Source of the DNA: Occallatibacter sp. | Lineage (GTDB): Bacteria; Acidobacteriota; Terriglobia; Terriglobales; Acidobacteriaceae | DNA: 56,094 nt | NCBI GenBank assembly: GCA_031296305.1 | Contig: JARLFZ010000013.1 | Location: 1-56,094 of the forward strand | Reading direction: 5' to 3' | Shown here: in pieces, positions 35,129-44,496 of the stretch | Numbering within the stretch: position 1 is the stretch's first letter | Layout: every line of letters begins with the position of its first letter | Notes under the pieces: generated by a model | Database searches by the model: none | Told to the model about the DNA's origin: nothing | The model's input: only the letters and a program-made list of their open reading frames with translations | Position numbers and translations under genes: made by a program

Positions 35129-36301
35129 GTGAGTTCTCAAGCGGCGGGCGCGCCAGTTACGCAACTAAGTGAAGACGAGAAGATGTTTGCAGATGCGGTG
35201 CGCGGGTTTGCCCGCGTTGAAGTTGCGCCGCTGGTGCGCCGCATGGATGAGGAACAGCAGATAGACACGGCGCTGGTGGAGAAGATGTTTGCGCTGGGGC
35301 TGATGGGGATTGAAGTTCCCGAAGAGTACGGCGGCAGCGGAGGATCGTTCTTCGATGTCATTCTCGCGGTCGAACTGCTGTCGGCGGTCGATCCGGCGGT
35401 CGCTCTGCTGGTGGATGTGCAGAACACTCTGGTGGTGAGCGCTTTGCTGCGCTGGGCTACGGAGGAGCAGAAACGAAAATACTTGCCGCGGCTGGTAGAG
35501 GACACCATCGGCGCATACGCACTGAGCGAAGCGGGATCGGGATCGGACGCCTTTGCGCTGGAGACGCGAGCGACCAGGCGCGGCAACGATTATGTGCTGA
35601 CCGGGCGCAAGCTTTGGATCTCGAACGCCAAAGAAGCGAGTTTGTTTATCGTGTTTGCCACTGTGGACGCGAGTGCGGGATATAAGGGGATTACGGCTTT
35701 CTTAATCGAGGAAGACGCGGCGGGATTCAGCGTGGGCCGCAAAGAGGACAAGCTGGGCATTCGCGCGTCGAGCACGTGCGAGCTGATTCTGGAAGACTGC
35801 GTGGTGCCGGAGACGCAGGTGCTGGGCGCGGTGGGCCAGGGATACAAAGTGGCCATGGAGACGCTGAACGAGGGGCGCATCGGAATTGGCGCGCAGATGC
35901 TCGGTCTCGCCGAAGGCGCGTGGGGCCACGCGGTCAATCATGCAAAGGCCCGCAAGCAGTTCGGCAAGGCGCTGGTGGAGTTCCAGGCCATGCAGTTTCA
36001 GCTTGCAGAGATGGCGACCGATATTGAAGCGGCAAAGTTGCTGGTTTATAACGCGGCGCGGCTCAAGAATTCGATGAATGATGCCGCGGGGCGTGAGTTC
36101 CGCAAGCAGGCGGCGATGGCGAAGTACTTCACTTCGCAAGTCGCCGAGCGCGTGGCGAGCAAAGCTGTGGAGGTGCTGGGCGGGCTGGGGTTCGTGAAAG
36201 ATTCACCCGTCGAAAAGCTCTATCGCGACGCCAAGATCGGCACCATTTACGAGGGCACGTCGTTCATGCAGTTAGCGGCGATTGCGAAGAGCGTGCTGTG
36301 A
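35129..36301 (+). CDS. acyl-CoA dehydrogenase
   Basis: 390 residues from GTG 35129 (GAGGGAACGGAC upstream). FAD enzyme of fatty-acid beta-oxidation. Features: EYGGSGGSFFDVILAVELLS, YALSEAGSGSDAFALET (FAD/substrate site), KLWISNAKEASLFIVFA, and the catalytic base E375 in TIYEGTSFMQ. The C-terminus reads GGLGFVKDSPVEKLYRDAKI. Short- or medium-chain butyryl-CoA-dehydrogenase-like. Divergent from the thiolase, a logical metabolic neighbour. Confidence 0.94.
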   Translation: MSSQAAGAPVTQLSEDEKMFADAVRGFARVEVAPLVRRMDEEQQIDTALVEKMFALGLMGIEVPEEYGGSGGSFFDVILAVELLSAVDPAVALLVDVQNTLVVSALLRWATEEQKRKYLPRLVEDTIGAYALSEAGSGSDAFALETRATRRGNDYVLTGRKLWISNAKEASLFIVFATVDASAGYKGITAFLIEEDAAGFSVGRKEDKLGIRASSTCELILEDCVVPETQVLGAVGQGYKVAMETLNEGRIGIGAQMLGLAEGAWGHAVNHAKARKQFGKALVEFQAMQFQLAEMATDIEAAKLLVYNAARLKNSMNDAAGREFRKQAAMAKYFTSQVAERVASKAVEVLGGLGFVKDSPVEKLYRDAKIGTIYEGTSFMQLAAIAKSVL

Positions 36302-36422
36302 GCGGAGTGAAAGAGTGAAAGATGTCGCAGATGGGCTTGCCGTGTGAAGCTGCGTTCGTTCTCTCCGCGGTCAGCTTGCTAGGTGCTTACGCTCGATCGG
36401 GTGGAGAGTCGATTACAGCCCC

Positions 36423-36689
36423 TCAAGGTCCGCTTGGATCATAGTTGTGCCAACCCTCACTTAGGCTTTCTTTGTGATCCGCCCGCGCCGACGCAACCGC
36501 ATCCTCTTCGCTAGCGCAGATCAGGATTTCAGCGTCAGGGTTAGTCCTTTCGAACGGCTCGGCGTGAAGGATTTCACCCTCCCAGCGGGAACATTTGAAC
36601 ATGCCGTCCTCAAGGAGCGCGGCGATCTGTCGATAGTGACGCTGCGGGAAGTCGCTATACATTACAAAGTTCTCAAACAGCTTTCTCAT
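36423..36689 (-). CDS. small conserved hypothetical protein
   Basis: 88 residues starting MRKLFENFVMYSDF, without signal peptide or membrane segment. The N-terminus (HYRQIAALLEDGMFKCSRW) followed by NPDAEILICASEEDAVASAR resembles small single-domain proteins of the DUF2007-like type that bind or sense ligands, but the match is weak. No operon partner. Confidence 0.5.
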   Translation of the reverse strand: MRKLFENFVMYSDFPQRHYRQIAALLEDGMFKCSRWEGEILHAEPFERTNPDAEILICASEEDAVASARADHKESLSEGWHNYDPSGP

Positions 36690-36800
36690 AGTGCGGAATT
36701 ATATCCGCAGCGCCGATCCCCCAATTCACGGTACACCCGTAGGAGGGAGCGGCCGCAGGGTTCTCGGTGCCCAGAGCCTCGAAATTTCGGCCCCGACTTA

Positions 36801-37823
36801 TTACCGCTTCCAGCCGTAAGCGTTCGACACCGCGAAGTTCCATGTCTCATCTGCAGCGAGATCGCGTGGCACTGGCCCGCAGGCTAAGCGGGTCTCGCGC
36901 GCGCCAATGAAGCCACCCCCGTAGCTCTTAAGAACTACCTGTTGGCCCCAACCGGACAGGTACTGATCGAGCGCATCGTCTTTCCCTGCTGAAGCCCCGG
37001 CCCGCTTAAGAATCTTGACCGAAATGGTAATTCTGTCGACGATGTAGTCCGAGGAATTCTTCGCGAGGAGGCATACTTGTCCTCCCATTGAGCCTGAACT
37101 CACCGGCACCCACTCTCCATTGGTTAATTCGATTTGCGTGAGGGGCCCGTTCGCAGGCACCTCCTCAGCCTCTCTGTCGAATGCGACCGCAAACCACCCT
37201 CCGTTTCCGAGCCGGTCGGTTCGGCCAGCTTTTTCATCGACCCGGTATTGCACCGATCCCTGAGACAAATAGCGATATCGTGGTCCGAACGCGTCCTGAT
37301 CGAGCGTCACTCCGACCAGGACCGCAAGAAGCAGAGATGAGACGAGCACGATTGAGTGCAGGAGTGGTGTAAGAGGCCAACGGGCGGCACAAAGCCAAGC
37401 CAGTCCGCCGAACGCAACACCCTCGATCAGGAGGATCGGTATGAACCCTTGAATCGCGCCTACTACTAGGCAGACCAGTGCGAAAGCGCCCAGGGTAATC
37501 GAGCCAGCGTTGGCGTACCGCAGACGGGGTTTTGGCCCTTCCGCGCCGGCCGACTCCGAAGGGGCTGGAGGCGGAGGCGGGCTCTCGGGCTTAAGGGCTT
37601 CCCATACGAAACGATGGGGCGTGCCCGGCTCGTCGGATGCGACTGAGGCACTACCATCGAGATCAGTGTCAGTCTTAGGTGCCGGTTTGGCCTCCTCGTC
37701 TTGCGGAGACGCTCCCTCTGGAGCAGTGCCCGGGGTAGTCTCAGCGAGCACGTTGCGCTTGCTGCATCGTGGGCAGAACTTGGCCCCAGCCGGCAGGCTG
37801 AATGCGCACTCAGCGCAGTACAT
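36801..37823 (-). CDS. zinc-ribbon membrane protein
   Basis: 340 residues from ATG 37823, with AGGGGGG upstream. The N-terminal zinc ribbon is MYCAECAFSLPAGAKFCPRC (CxxC-x11-CxxC). A long acidic linker leads to transmembrane helices at about 125-190 (GSITLGAFALVCLVVGAIQG, FIPILLIEGVAFGGLAWL, LLHSIVLVSSLLLAVLVGV) and an extracytoplasmic C-terminal domain that includes WFAVAFDREAEEVPANG. The ribbon-linker-membrane design is common in envelope proteins of unknown role. Confidence 0.8.
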   Translation of the reverse strand: MYCAECAFSLPAGAKFCPRCSKRNVLAETTPGTAPEGASPQDEEAKPAPKTDTDLDGSASVASDEPGTPHRFVWEALKPESPPPPPAPSESAGAEGPKPRLRYANAGSITLGAFALVCLVVGAIQGFIPILLIEGVAFGGLAWLCAARWPLTPLLHSIVLVSSLLLAVLVGVTLDQDAFGPRYRYLSQGSVQYRVDEKAGRTDRLGNGGWFAVAFDREAEEVPANGPLTQIELTNGEWVPVSSGSMGGQVCLLAKNSSDYIVDRITISVKILKRAGASAGKDDALDQYLSGWGQQVVLKSYGGGFIGARETRLACGPVPRDLAADETWNFAVSNAYGWKR

Positions 37824-37907
37824 AAATCCCCCCTCGCTTAATACCTCCAATCGGAATTATGGAGACAGCGTGGTCTCCGCGGACTTTACGCGACGAATTA
37901 CCCAGGA

Positions 37908-38069
37908 TTATTGGACTGCTTCCCCGGCAACCAATATACTCCCGGTTGCCTCCCCCCGCGCAGATTTGATCCTTGCGCTTATCTCCGCTTTCGATTGCAG
38001 TTTGGCTTCCAACATCCGGTCTAGAATCCGGTTGAATTTAGCGGCGCCCACCTTGATTTCATCGGGCAT
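37908..38069 (-). CDS. possible small protein (53 residues)
   Basis: A short frame starting MPDEIKVGAAKFNRILDRML and continuing EAKLQSKAEISARIKSARG. It is charged and helical, as in many small cytoplasmic proteins. No ribosome-binding site is visible and the start lies 26 bp from the next gene on the other strand. Reported because the composition is protein-like; could be spurious. Confidence 0.35.
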   Translation of the reverse strand: MPDEIKVGAAKFNRILDRMLEAKLQSKAEISARIKSARGEATGSILVAGEAVQ

Positions 38070-38095
38070 AAGCGTATTGTAGACGCGGAGGGATT

Positions 38096-38317
38096 ATGAC
38101 CGAACACAGGCCGGGCACTATTGTCCAGACGTCAGGAATCTATCAGGTGTTGCACGATAGAGGCGTGCATCCCGTAGGACACGCCGTTGACCATGAGGTC
38201 ACTTGCGTAAAGGGGAACGAATTCCCACCTTGCCGAACGAAAGGATGCCATCCGGGTTTCAAACTTGTTAGACCAGCGAAGCATTTATCTGAAGACTCAT
38301 TTCTTGAGCGGAAGTAA
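38096..38317 (+). CDS. small YjzC-like protein
   Basis: 73 residues with a good ribosome-binding site (CGGAGGGATT, then ATG). The pattern PGTIVQTSGIYQVLHDRG, HEVTCVKGNEFPPCRTKGCH, PGFKLVRPAKHL resembles a family of 55-75 residue proteins (YjzC-like) with a conserved GEPFPP-type loop. Two cysteines (PPCRTKGCH) could bind a metal. Role unknown. Confidence 0.7.
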   Translation: MTEHRPGTIVQTSGIYQVLHDRGVHPVGHAVDHEVTCVKGNEFPPCRTKGCHPGFKLVRPAKHLSEDSFLERK

Positions 38318-38548
38318 CCTCTTCGCAATTCCGAATCAGCTTAGCTCCATATCTCCATCCGTTCCCGCCCTCCCATGCCTCAGCACGGGAAGGAAAGCAC
38401 GAGACCCCCACCCACTGGACGGGCTCCCCTCTCGCGCCCTGACACTTCTTGCGGCCCTTGAGGAGATTTTCTGTTGCCCGTGGAGACTACGGTAGACTAC
38501 GGGCTTTTCAGCTTTGCCGTGTGCCACGGCGGGTGGGGCTGCGCGGAT

Positions 38549-39889
38549 TTATCCGTTCAACACCTGATCGATCGTCTCGATGTCGACGAGTCCGTTGCAG
38601 CCATAAAGCGCCGGAAGCACCTTGGCAGCCGGGTGCTTGCTCCGCAGAGCGGCGACTTTGTCGGTGCCGGCGCGGTAGGCGGGGAGATACATGCGGCCTA
38701 GCAGCGGATGGCGTCCCCATGCGCCGGAGAGCTTGTTGGCGCGCTCCTCGGTGACGAGAAAATCGCGGCGCAGCGTGGCGGCAACTTCCCGTTGCTCGCG
38801 GCCCTCGCCCCAGGTGAGATACGACGACTGGTTCTTGGCGTCGTCTTGTAGTAGTGCGAGAAGCACGCCGATCTGCAAGTCTTCGTCGGGCAGCTCGGCA
38901 ACTTCAGTTACTCCGTGAGCGATGAGGATGGCGTTGTTGGCGATGCCTTCAAAGAGCGTGGCGGCGCGAGTGTTCATGGTGAGCACCGTGGCTTCAAAGC
39001 CGGCCTTGCCGCGCACATACAAATCTTGCAGATACGCGAAAGTGGTCACGTGGCCCGGCACCACCTCGTGACTGACGAGCTGCTCGAATTCGGGATACGA
39101 AATTTGCAGAGACGCGTTGATCTCGTAGCTGGCTTCGTACTCGGGCGCGCCGGTCGCGGTGCGGGCGCGGCCAATGTAGTTCATCGATCCGGAGAACCAT
39201 GCGTCCTTGATGGGCATGAAGTTGATGTTGGCGCGGGGCACGGCGGCGAGCTCCGGCGGCAGATGCGGGACGAGGTTTTTCGCGGAGAGCGCGTCGAAGT
39301 GGGCGATGACGGCCTGGCCTAAGGCTTGAACCGACGCCATGGGCGTAACGCGCTCGCTACGCCAGGCATCGACGGCGGCGAGGATTCCGCCGGATTGCGA
39401 TGTGGGGTGACCGGCGCGGCCGAGCAGCTCGGCTACACGCTCGCGCTTGGCTTCGGGATGCGAGGGCTCGGGCGGTTTGGCGGTCGAGGCTTCAACGGCG
39501 CGCGTGTAGGGAACCGGATCGCCCTTGCCGAGGACTTCAATGGCGAGGTCCCACATGACGTCGAGCGAAACGGCGAGGCCCTCGAGATAGGCGCGGCGCA
39601 GAGCGGGACAACTTGCGGCTTCTTTGCGCAGACCGGCGATGGCGGCGGGGAGATTGACGTCGCGCAGATATTTGTCGAACGCGGCGCGGTCGATCTCTTT
39701 GGCGCCCACGCCACCCGACTGGCGCAGCAGCGCGGCGGCTGGATGAGTATACGCGGTGGGCAGCGGCTCATCGGAGAACCACGAGTCGGCGATGAAGCGG
39801 CCCGTGCCTGAAGGATTCATGACGTCGCCGCCCCAGAGTGTGTCGATGCCGAGGACGGCGTCTGCTACATAAAGATCGAGTTGGTTCAT
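38549..39889 (-). CDS. DUF885-like metallopeptidase
   Basis: 446 residues. The motif H274-E-V-V-P-G-H279 (VSHEVVPGHVTTFAYLQD) is the zinc-binding HExxPGH of the DUF885 group of putative zinc peptidases; a later FEGIANNAILIAHG supplies a candidate third ligand. Helical throughout, no signal peptide. The ATG overlaps the stop of the OPT transporter gene by 4 bp (ATGA), so both are translated together. A cytoplasmic peptidase acting on peptides brought in by that transporter is the natural reading (inference). Confidence 0.88.
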   Translation of the reverse strand: MNQLDLYVADAVLGIDTLWGGDVMNPSGTGRFIADSWFSDEPLPTAYTHPAAALLRQSGGVGAKEIDRAAFDKYLRDVNLPAAIAGLRKEAASCPALRRAYLEGLAVSLDVMWDLAIEVLGKGDPVPYTRAVEASTAKPPEPSHPEAKRERVAELLGRAGHPTSQSGGILAAVDAWRSERVTPMASVQALGQAVIAHFDALSAKNLVPHLPPELAAVPRANINFMPIKDAWFSGSMNYIGRARTATGAPEYEASYEINASLQISYPEFEQLVSHEVVPGHVTTFAYLQDLYVRGKAGFEATVLTMNTRAATLFEGIANNAILIAHGVTEVAELPDEDLQIGVLLALLQDDAKNQSSYLTWGEGREQREVAATLRRDFLVTEERANKLSGAWGRHPLLGRMYLPAYRAGTDKVAALRSKHPAAKVLPALYGCNGLVDIETIDQVLNG

Positions 39890-41931
39890 GACTGCACTTT
39901 CTCCTTTTTCATCGACCGGAACCAGACATACAGGCACAGACCGATGAAAAGCAATGCGGAAACGGATTGCGAAATTGTGTCGTTCGCGTAGAAGGGTGTC
40001 TGGATGAAGTCTTCGTGGAAGCTCGGGAAGAGACGCAGGGCCGCGCCGAGCACGCCGCCGAGAGCGCCGCCGGCCATGAGTCCCGAGGCCAGAATGATGC
40101 CGCGCTCGCGAATGCCGTGTCCGGCATCGCCGCCGACTTTCTCGGAGCGGCGATTGACGAAGTGCGAAAGGAAGCCGCCGGTGAGGATGGGCGTAGTGAG
40201 GCTCAGCGGCAGGTAAATGCCGAGCGCGAAGACCATGGAAGATTTGCCGAGCATCTCGAGAACGATGGTGATGAGAGCGCCCACGCCGAAGAGAAGATAG
40301 GTAACCGGCTGGCGGCTCATGAATGCGACGACCAGCGCTTTCATGATGGAGGCCTGCGGCGCGGCGAGTACGGGGCGCATGTCGCCGGCAGTGGCTTCGC
40401 CGAACTGGTAGGTGTGAGCGAGGAGAACAATGGTGAGCCCGGCGGCAGCGGCGGCGGCGAGAATACCGATGAATTTGATCTTCTCCTGCGCGGCGGGCGT
40501 GTTGCCGAGCCAGTAGCCGGTTTTGAGGTCGGTCATGAACTGGCCGGAGACACAGAGCGCGGTGCAAACCATTCCGGCGATGGCCATGATGAAGAACATG
40601 CCAGTGTTGCCGGAGAGACCGAAGTGCAGCAGCACGACCGACGAAATGATGACTGTGAGCATGGTCATGCCGGAGGCGGGATTGTTGGCCGTGGTGGCGA
40701 TGGCGTTGGCGGCTACCGACGCAAAGAAGAAGGCGAAGAGCAACGTGAGTGCGAGGCCCACGGCAAGGATGGTCCACGAGACCTGAAGACGCGAGAAGAA
40801 GATGGCGACGGCGAGGGCGCTGACGATGACGCCGAGAAGAATCGTGGGTAGGGAGATGTCGCGATCGGTGCGCTCCGATGTGTCGGCGACCCGCGAACGG
40901 AATGCGCGCAGGGCAATGCTGAAGGAGCCGGCGATGACGCGCAACGACTTGATGACGCCGAAGATTCCTGCTGTGGCGATGGCGCCGACGCCGATGTAGC
41001 GCACGTAGCTTGAGTAGATTTGCGCGGCAGACATGGCGGATACGTGCATGGTTCCGGGATAGACCACCATGTCGACGTGGCTGCCGAGGAACCAGATGAG
41101 CGGGACAAGAACAAAGTTGGCGAGAATGCCGCCCGCGCAGAAGACGATGGCGCTGGGCAGGCCCATGACGTAGCCCAGGCCAAGGATGAAACCGATGGCT
41201 TCAAAGTTGAAGGCCATGCGGCCGCGATCGGCGAGGTTGCGCATGATGGGGATGAACTGGAGGTTGAGGTATTCGCTCCATACATGAAAGGTAGTGACGA
41301 AAAAATCGTAGAGGCCGGCGATGCAGGTGGCCTCGAGCAGCAGCCTGGCCTGCGAGCCGCCGCGCTCGCCGGTGACGAGGACTTCAGTAATGGCTGTGGC
41401 TTCAGGGAAGGGAAACTTGCCGTGCATTTCGCGGACGAAGAAACGGCGCAGAGGAATGACAAAGAGAACGCCGAGACATCCGCCAGCGAGACAGATGAAG
41501 ACGGTTTGAATGGGATTGGGACTGAGGTGAAGGATGTAGAGCGCTGGGAGGGTGAAGACCGCGCCCGCGACCACAGCGGCCGACGCGCCACCCGTGCCGG
41601 TGATGATGACGTTCTCAAGCAAACTAGAGCGGCGCTTGAACACGCGGGCAAGGCCGATGGCGAGGATGGAGATGGGAATCGCGGCTTCCATGCCCTGACC
41701 GACTTTGAGCGTGGAATAGGCCGTAGCGGTGGTGAAGATGACGCAGAAGAAGACGCCCCAGAGGATGGAGTAGGCCGTTAACTCGGGTGGACGCACGTGG
41801 GCTTGGATGATGGGCGTGTAGGTTTCGCCGGGCTGGAGCGGCAGATAGGCGTTTTCAGGAAGCGCTTTGGTTTCTGGCTCGCTGGTTTCCGGATCAGTCG
41901 TTTTTTGCTCGGTCGATTTTGGTTCTTTCAT
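39886..41931 (-). CDS. OPT family oligopeptide transporter
   Basis: 681 residues with about 15 hydrophobic helices. Features: PELTAYSILWGVFFCVIFTT, TAYSTLKVGQGMEAAIPISI, the loop HGKFPFPEATAITEVL (OPT motif) and GGFLSHFVNRRSEKVGGDAG. It imports small peptides, or metal-chelates in the YSL branch, with protons. It starts at ATG 41931 (followed by KEPKSTEQKTTDPETSEPET, an acidic N-terminus). First gene of a two-gene operon with a DUF885-like peptidase. Confidence 0.93.
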   Translation of the reverse strand: MKEPKSTEQKTTDPETSEPETKALPENAYLPLQPGETYTPIIQAHVRPPELTAYSILWGVFFCVIFTTATAYSTLKVGQGMEAAIPISILAIGLARVFKRRSSLLENVIITGTGGASAAVVAGAVFTLPALYILHLSPNPIQTVFICLAGGCLGVLFVIPLRRFFVREMHGKFPFPEATAITEVLVTGERGGSQARLLLEATCIAGLYDFFVTTFHVWSEYLNLQFIPIMRNLADRGRMAFNFEAIGFILGLGYVMGLPSAIVFCAGGILANFVLVPLIWFLGSHVDMVVYPGTMHVSAMSAAQIYSSYVRYIGVGAIATAGIFGVIKSLRVIAGSFSIALRAFRSRVADTSERTDRDISLPTILLGVIVSALAVAIFFSRLQVSWTILAVGLALTLLFAFFFASVAANAIATTANNPASGMTMLTVIISSVVLLHFGLSGNTGMFFIMAIAGMVCTALCVSGQFMTDLKTGYWLGNTPAAQEKIKFIGILAAAAAAGLTIVLLAHTYQFGEATAGDMRPVLAAPQASIMKALVVAFMSRQPVTYLLFGVGALITIVLEMLGKSSMVFALGIYLPLSLTTPILTGGFLSHFVNRRSEKVGGDAGHGIRERGIILASGLMAGGALGGVLGAALRLFPSFHEDFIQTPFYANDTISQSVSALLFIGLCLYVWFRSMKKEKVQS

Positions 41932-42384
41932 GGAATGGGTCCCTCAATGATGGGAGTGGCAACAACGGAGGTGCCGGGGTCACGCGGGTACGGGGCCCAG
42001 GTACGCGATTTGTTCTGTTCCGGATAGCAAGCAAGAGTGTACCGCGCGAAGGGCTGGGGGCGGCAACCCGGGGGTGGGTGCACGAGACGACTTGAAACGA
42101 GGCACGTGAAGGGCCGCCAGATGCCGTCCATAGTGCCGAAGTGTGAATGCATGACGCAGAAGTGTCATTGAACCAGCAAACGCAACGAGTTTTACTGTTA
42201 TGTAAGAGTCTGCGGACGTGGGAATCACGGATCGGGCTGCCCCCAACTCTTCGACCGGGGCTGCTCCACCCTTCTCCCGCTTAAAATCCGAGTCGCAATC
42301 CGCAACCTCTCCTGGGGGCAGGGGCCTCTCTCGAAGCCCACTCCCATTCGGAGAGCGTAACGACTTGGCGAAAAGGAGAATCTT
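41932..42384. other. intergenic region between divergent genes
   Basis: 453 bp between the OPT gene and the PEP-CTERM-like gene. No gene supported. The stretch GAAAAGGAGAATCTT just before 42385 is the ribosome-binding site of the latter. No recognisable sigma-54 site of the type often linked to PEP-CTERM genes was found. Confidence 0.4.
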
Positions 42385-43059
42385 ATGCGTCAGGGCACTT
42401 GCCGTGCGCTCCTGGTTCTGGCATTGCTGGTTCCATTATCCCGTTATTCTTTTGGCGACCCATTTGGGGCGAGCGGCATTCTTCAAGCCAGCGGCGACAC
42501 TGAAGGGGGATCATTAGCCTTTCCCTCCTTCACCTTCAGCGGGAACTCCGGGGCCACCTGGGCCCTGTTCAACAATACCTGGACCGTCGGAAGCTCCGTC
42601 CAGCCGTCGTATGGCATCAGCTTCAGTGGTGGTGGTTGGAACCTCAACGGGCTCTCCGGAGACTACAGCACCGGAACATTCAATATTCAGGCGGCAGATT
42701 CGTTTACGGTTGGGGATGACGGTGCGTACAGGGGGGCACGGGGCGCAGAGTTGCTCGCAACGGGAGTTCCAATTACATGGACCGGCGAGATCGATCTTTT
42801 TTCGGACGATGGGACCCTGGCTTACGACATAGACTTGGGGGGCGATGGAACAGCCTCCTTTGCTGGGTATCAGACCCCCTCGGGGTATTCGGTTGTTTAT
42901 GGGACCGCCTACGTGAACGACGATGCCACGATTACTCCAGAATCGGGCACGTTGACCCTCATGGGAATTGCGGGTATTGCATGCATCGCCGGCATAGGAT
43001 TCCGCCAACACCTTAAACGCAAGAAATCGCCTGTGACCGCCGGCAGCGCCCTGGCTTGA
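42385..43059 (+). CDS. PEP-CTERM-like exported protein
   Basis: 224 residues; ATG after AAAAGGAGAATCTT. A signal peptide (ALLVLALLVPLSRYSFG) is followed by a Ser/Gly/Thr-rich beta domain (about 30-180). The C-terminal sorting-signal-like tail has TPESGTLTLMGIAGIACIAG and then GFRQHLKRKK: a motif, a hydrophobic helix and a basic end. The usual PEP is PES here. Exosortase-dependent cell-surface or EPS-associated proteins have this tail. No exosortase gene lies in the window. Confidence 0.8.
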   Translation: MRQGTCRALLVLALLVPLSRYSFGDPFGASGILQASGDTEGGSLAFPSFTFSGNSGATWALFNNTWTVGSSVQPSYGISFSGGGWNLNGLSGDYSTGTFNIQAADSFTVGDDGAYRGARGAELLATGVPITWTGEIDLFSDDGTLAYDIDLGGDGTASFAGYQTPSGYSVVYGTAYVNDDATITPESGTLTLMGIAGIACIAGIGFRQHLKRKKSPVTAGSALA

Positions 43060-43167
43060 CCGCCAGACACGGGCTTCGCTGCATGAGCGCAGCGGAAGGT
43101 GTAAAACAGGATTCGCCGGGGGCCTGCGGGCATTGACAGGTCATCTGCCCGGTGGAATGCTCGGGGC

Positions 43168-44496
43168 ATGGCTCAGTGTGAATGCGGCAGACCGCTCGGC
43201 GCGTCCGGTGAATTGTGCGCTCGATGCGATGCCCTGCGGACACTTGGCCTGAAGCACGGCGCTTCCCCAATTGAGATTCGTGAGACCTATCGCGACCTGG
43301 TTAAGGTGTGGCACCCAGACCGCTTCTCCTACGACGGAAAACTTCGCAGTAAGGCGGAAGAGAAGCTGAAAGCGGTCAATGCGGCTTTTCAGCACCTGAC
43401 TTCATCAGCGGATACCACCCCTCAACGTGCTGCGTCTGCCACAAACAAGCCTTATTGGACTTCCGGGAAATCAGCGCGAACCTATCCGTGGTATTCGACT
43501 CCTGCAAGAGAGACTCCTCGACCGAACGCATCGGCACAAGGCCCTATTCGGAAGGAAGCCCCCGCGTCGGGCTATCCCCATGCCGCTCGTCCTCAGTCGC
43601 ATGGCAATGCCCGAACGCAGTCTCCGGCTCCAGCGGCGAGTGGCCCCAGCAATGCGGCTTTTCAGCACCTGAATTCATCAGTCGATGCGACCTCTGCGCC
43701 TGCCGCGTCTGCCATAAAAAAGCCTGAAGAGAAGGCGGAATCGCAGAGGCCTTATGAGACCTCTAAGACTTCGCAGCGGACCTCTCCGTCGTCTTCGGCA
43801 ATTGCAAAAGAGACTCCTCGGTCGAACGCATGGGCACAGGAACTTCCTCGAAGGAACGCCACCGCCTCGGGTATTCTCCATGCGGGCCGTTCTGAGTCGA
43901 GTGGCAACGGGCGAACGCAGTCCCCACTTCCAGAAGCGCATCACCCCATCTACAAGGGGGCACAAAGTGGCTGGTTGTCACTTCACAGGATTTCTTATTT
44001 GCTGGTTCTAGCTCTCTTCGTAGCCTTCACGGGAATGTGGGTCGATGCGGGCAAGAATCCGACTTCCGCGCAAGACGCGATCATGAATCAATATTATGAG
44101 GCTGAAGCGAGGAAGAATGTCTTCAGTCAACCTACAGTCCAAGACGTGATCATGAATCTATATTACGAAGTTGAAGCGAGGAAAGATTCCCTTAGTCAAC
44201 TACCATCGGGGCCGACCAAAGCGGAAGACTCTGTAGTTGTGTCATCCTCTTCTCCGGCCTCTCCCGAGCAATATCTTCATTTGCCCCAAAAGCGTTCCAG
44301 CAGCGCCGCTGGCTCGGCCCCGCTGCAGTCGGCCTGCCCGGCTCCCGGTTCCACGATCTCCGCCACTGCGCCAATCCGCCCCTTGCGGGGAGCGGGGCGG
44401 CAGGCTCAGCCATCATGGCGATTGCCGGGCACATCAGCCGCCGGATGCTGGAATGGTCGAGCCACGTCCGCATGGAAGCCGCGCGCACAGCGATAG
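43168..44496 (+). CDS. membrane J-domain protein with internal duplications and altered 3' end
   Basis: 442 residues. An N-terminal zinc-binding segment (CECGRPLGASGELCARC) precedes a J-domain (TLGLKHGASPIEIRETYRDL, VKVWHPDRFS, with the HPD tripeptide). It can stimulate an Hsp70. Two copies of a 91-residue segment (NAAFQHL at nt 43381 and 43654) form an in-frame 273-bp duplication. One transmembrane helix (HRISYLLVLALFVAFTGMWV) follows, then a 23-residue duplication (QDAIMNQYYEAEARK / QDVIMNLYYEVEARK). From about residue 372 the frame runs over integrase-derived DNA and becomes low-quality (SAAGSAPLQSACPAPG...). The native C-terminus was probably lost. Confidence 0.82.
   Translation: MAQCECGRPLGASGELCARCDALRTLGLKHGASPIEIRETYRDLVKVWHPDRFSYDGKLRSKAEEKLKAVNAAFQHLTSSADTTPQRAASATNKPYWTSGKSARTYPWYSTPARETPRPNASAQGPIRKEAPASGYPHAARPQSHGNARTQSPAPAASGPSNAAFQHLNSSVDATSAPAASAIKKPEEKAESQRPYETSKTSQRTSPSSSAIAKETPRSNAWAQELPRRNATASGILHAGRSESSGNGRTQSPLPEAHHPIYKGAQSGWLSLHRISYLLVLALFVAFTGMWVDAGKNPTSAQDAIMNQYYEAEARKNVFSQPTVQDVIMNLYYEVEARKDSLSQLPSGPTKAEDSVVVSSSSPASPEQYLHLPQKRSSSAAGSAPLQSACPAPGSTISATAPIRPLRGAGRQAQPSWRLPGTSAAGCWNGRATSAWKPRAQR

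Noticed and set aside
38549..40777. A 742-residue frame joining the peptidase with upstream DNA
   Set aside because: Its upstream part is out of frame inside the OPT transporter gene; the coupled ATG at 39889 is the right start.
44143..44496. C-terminal tail of the J-domain protein as a real domain
   Set aside because: The last 70 residues lie over integrase sequence in another frame and show no domain.
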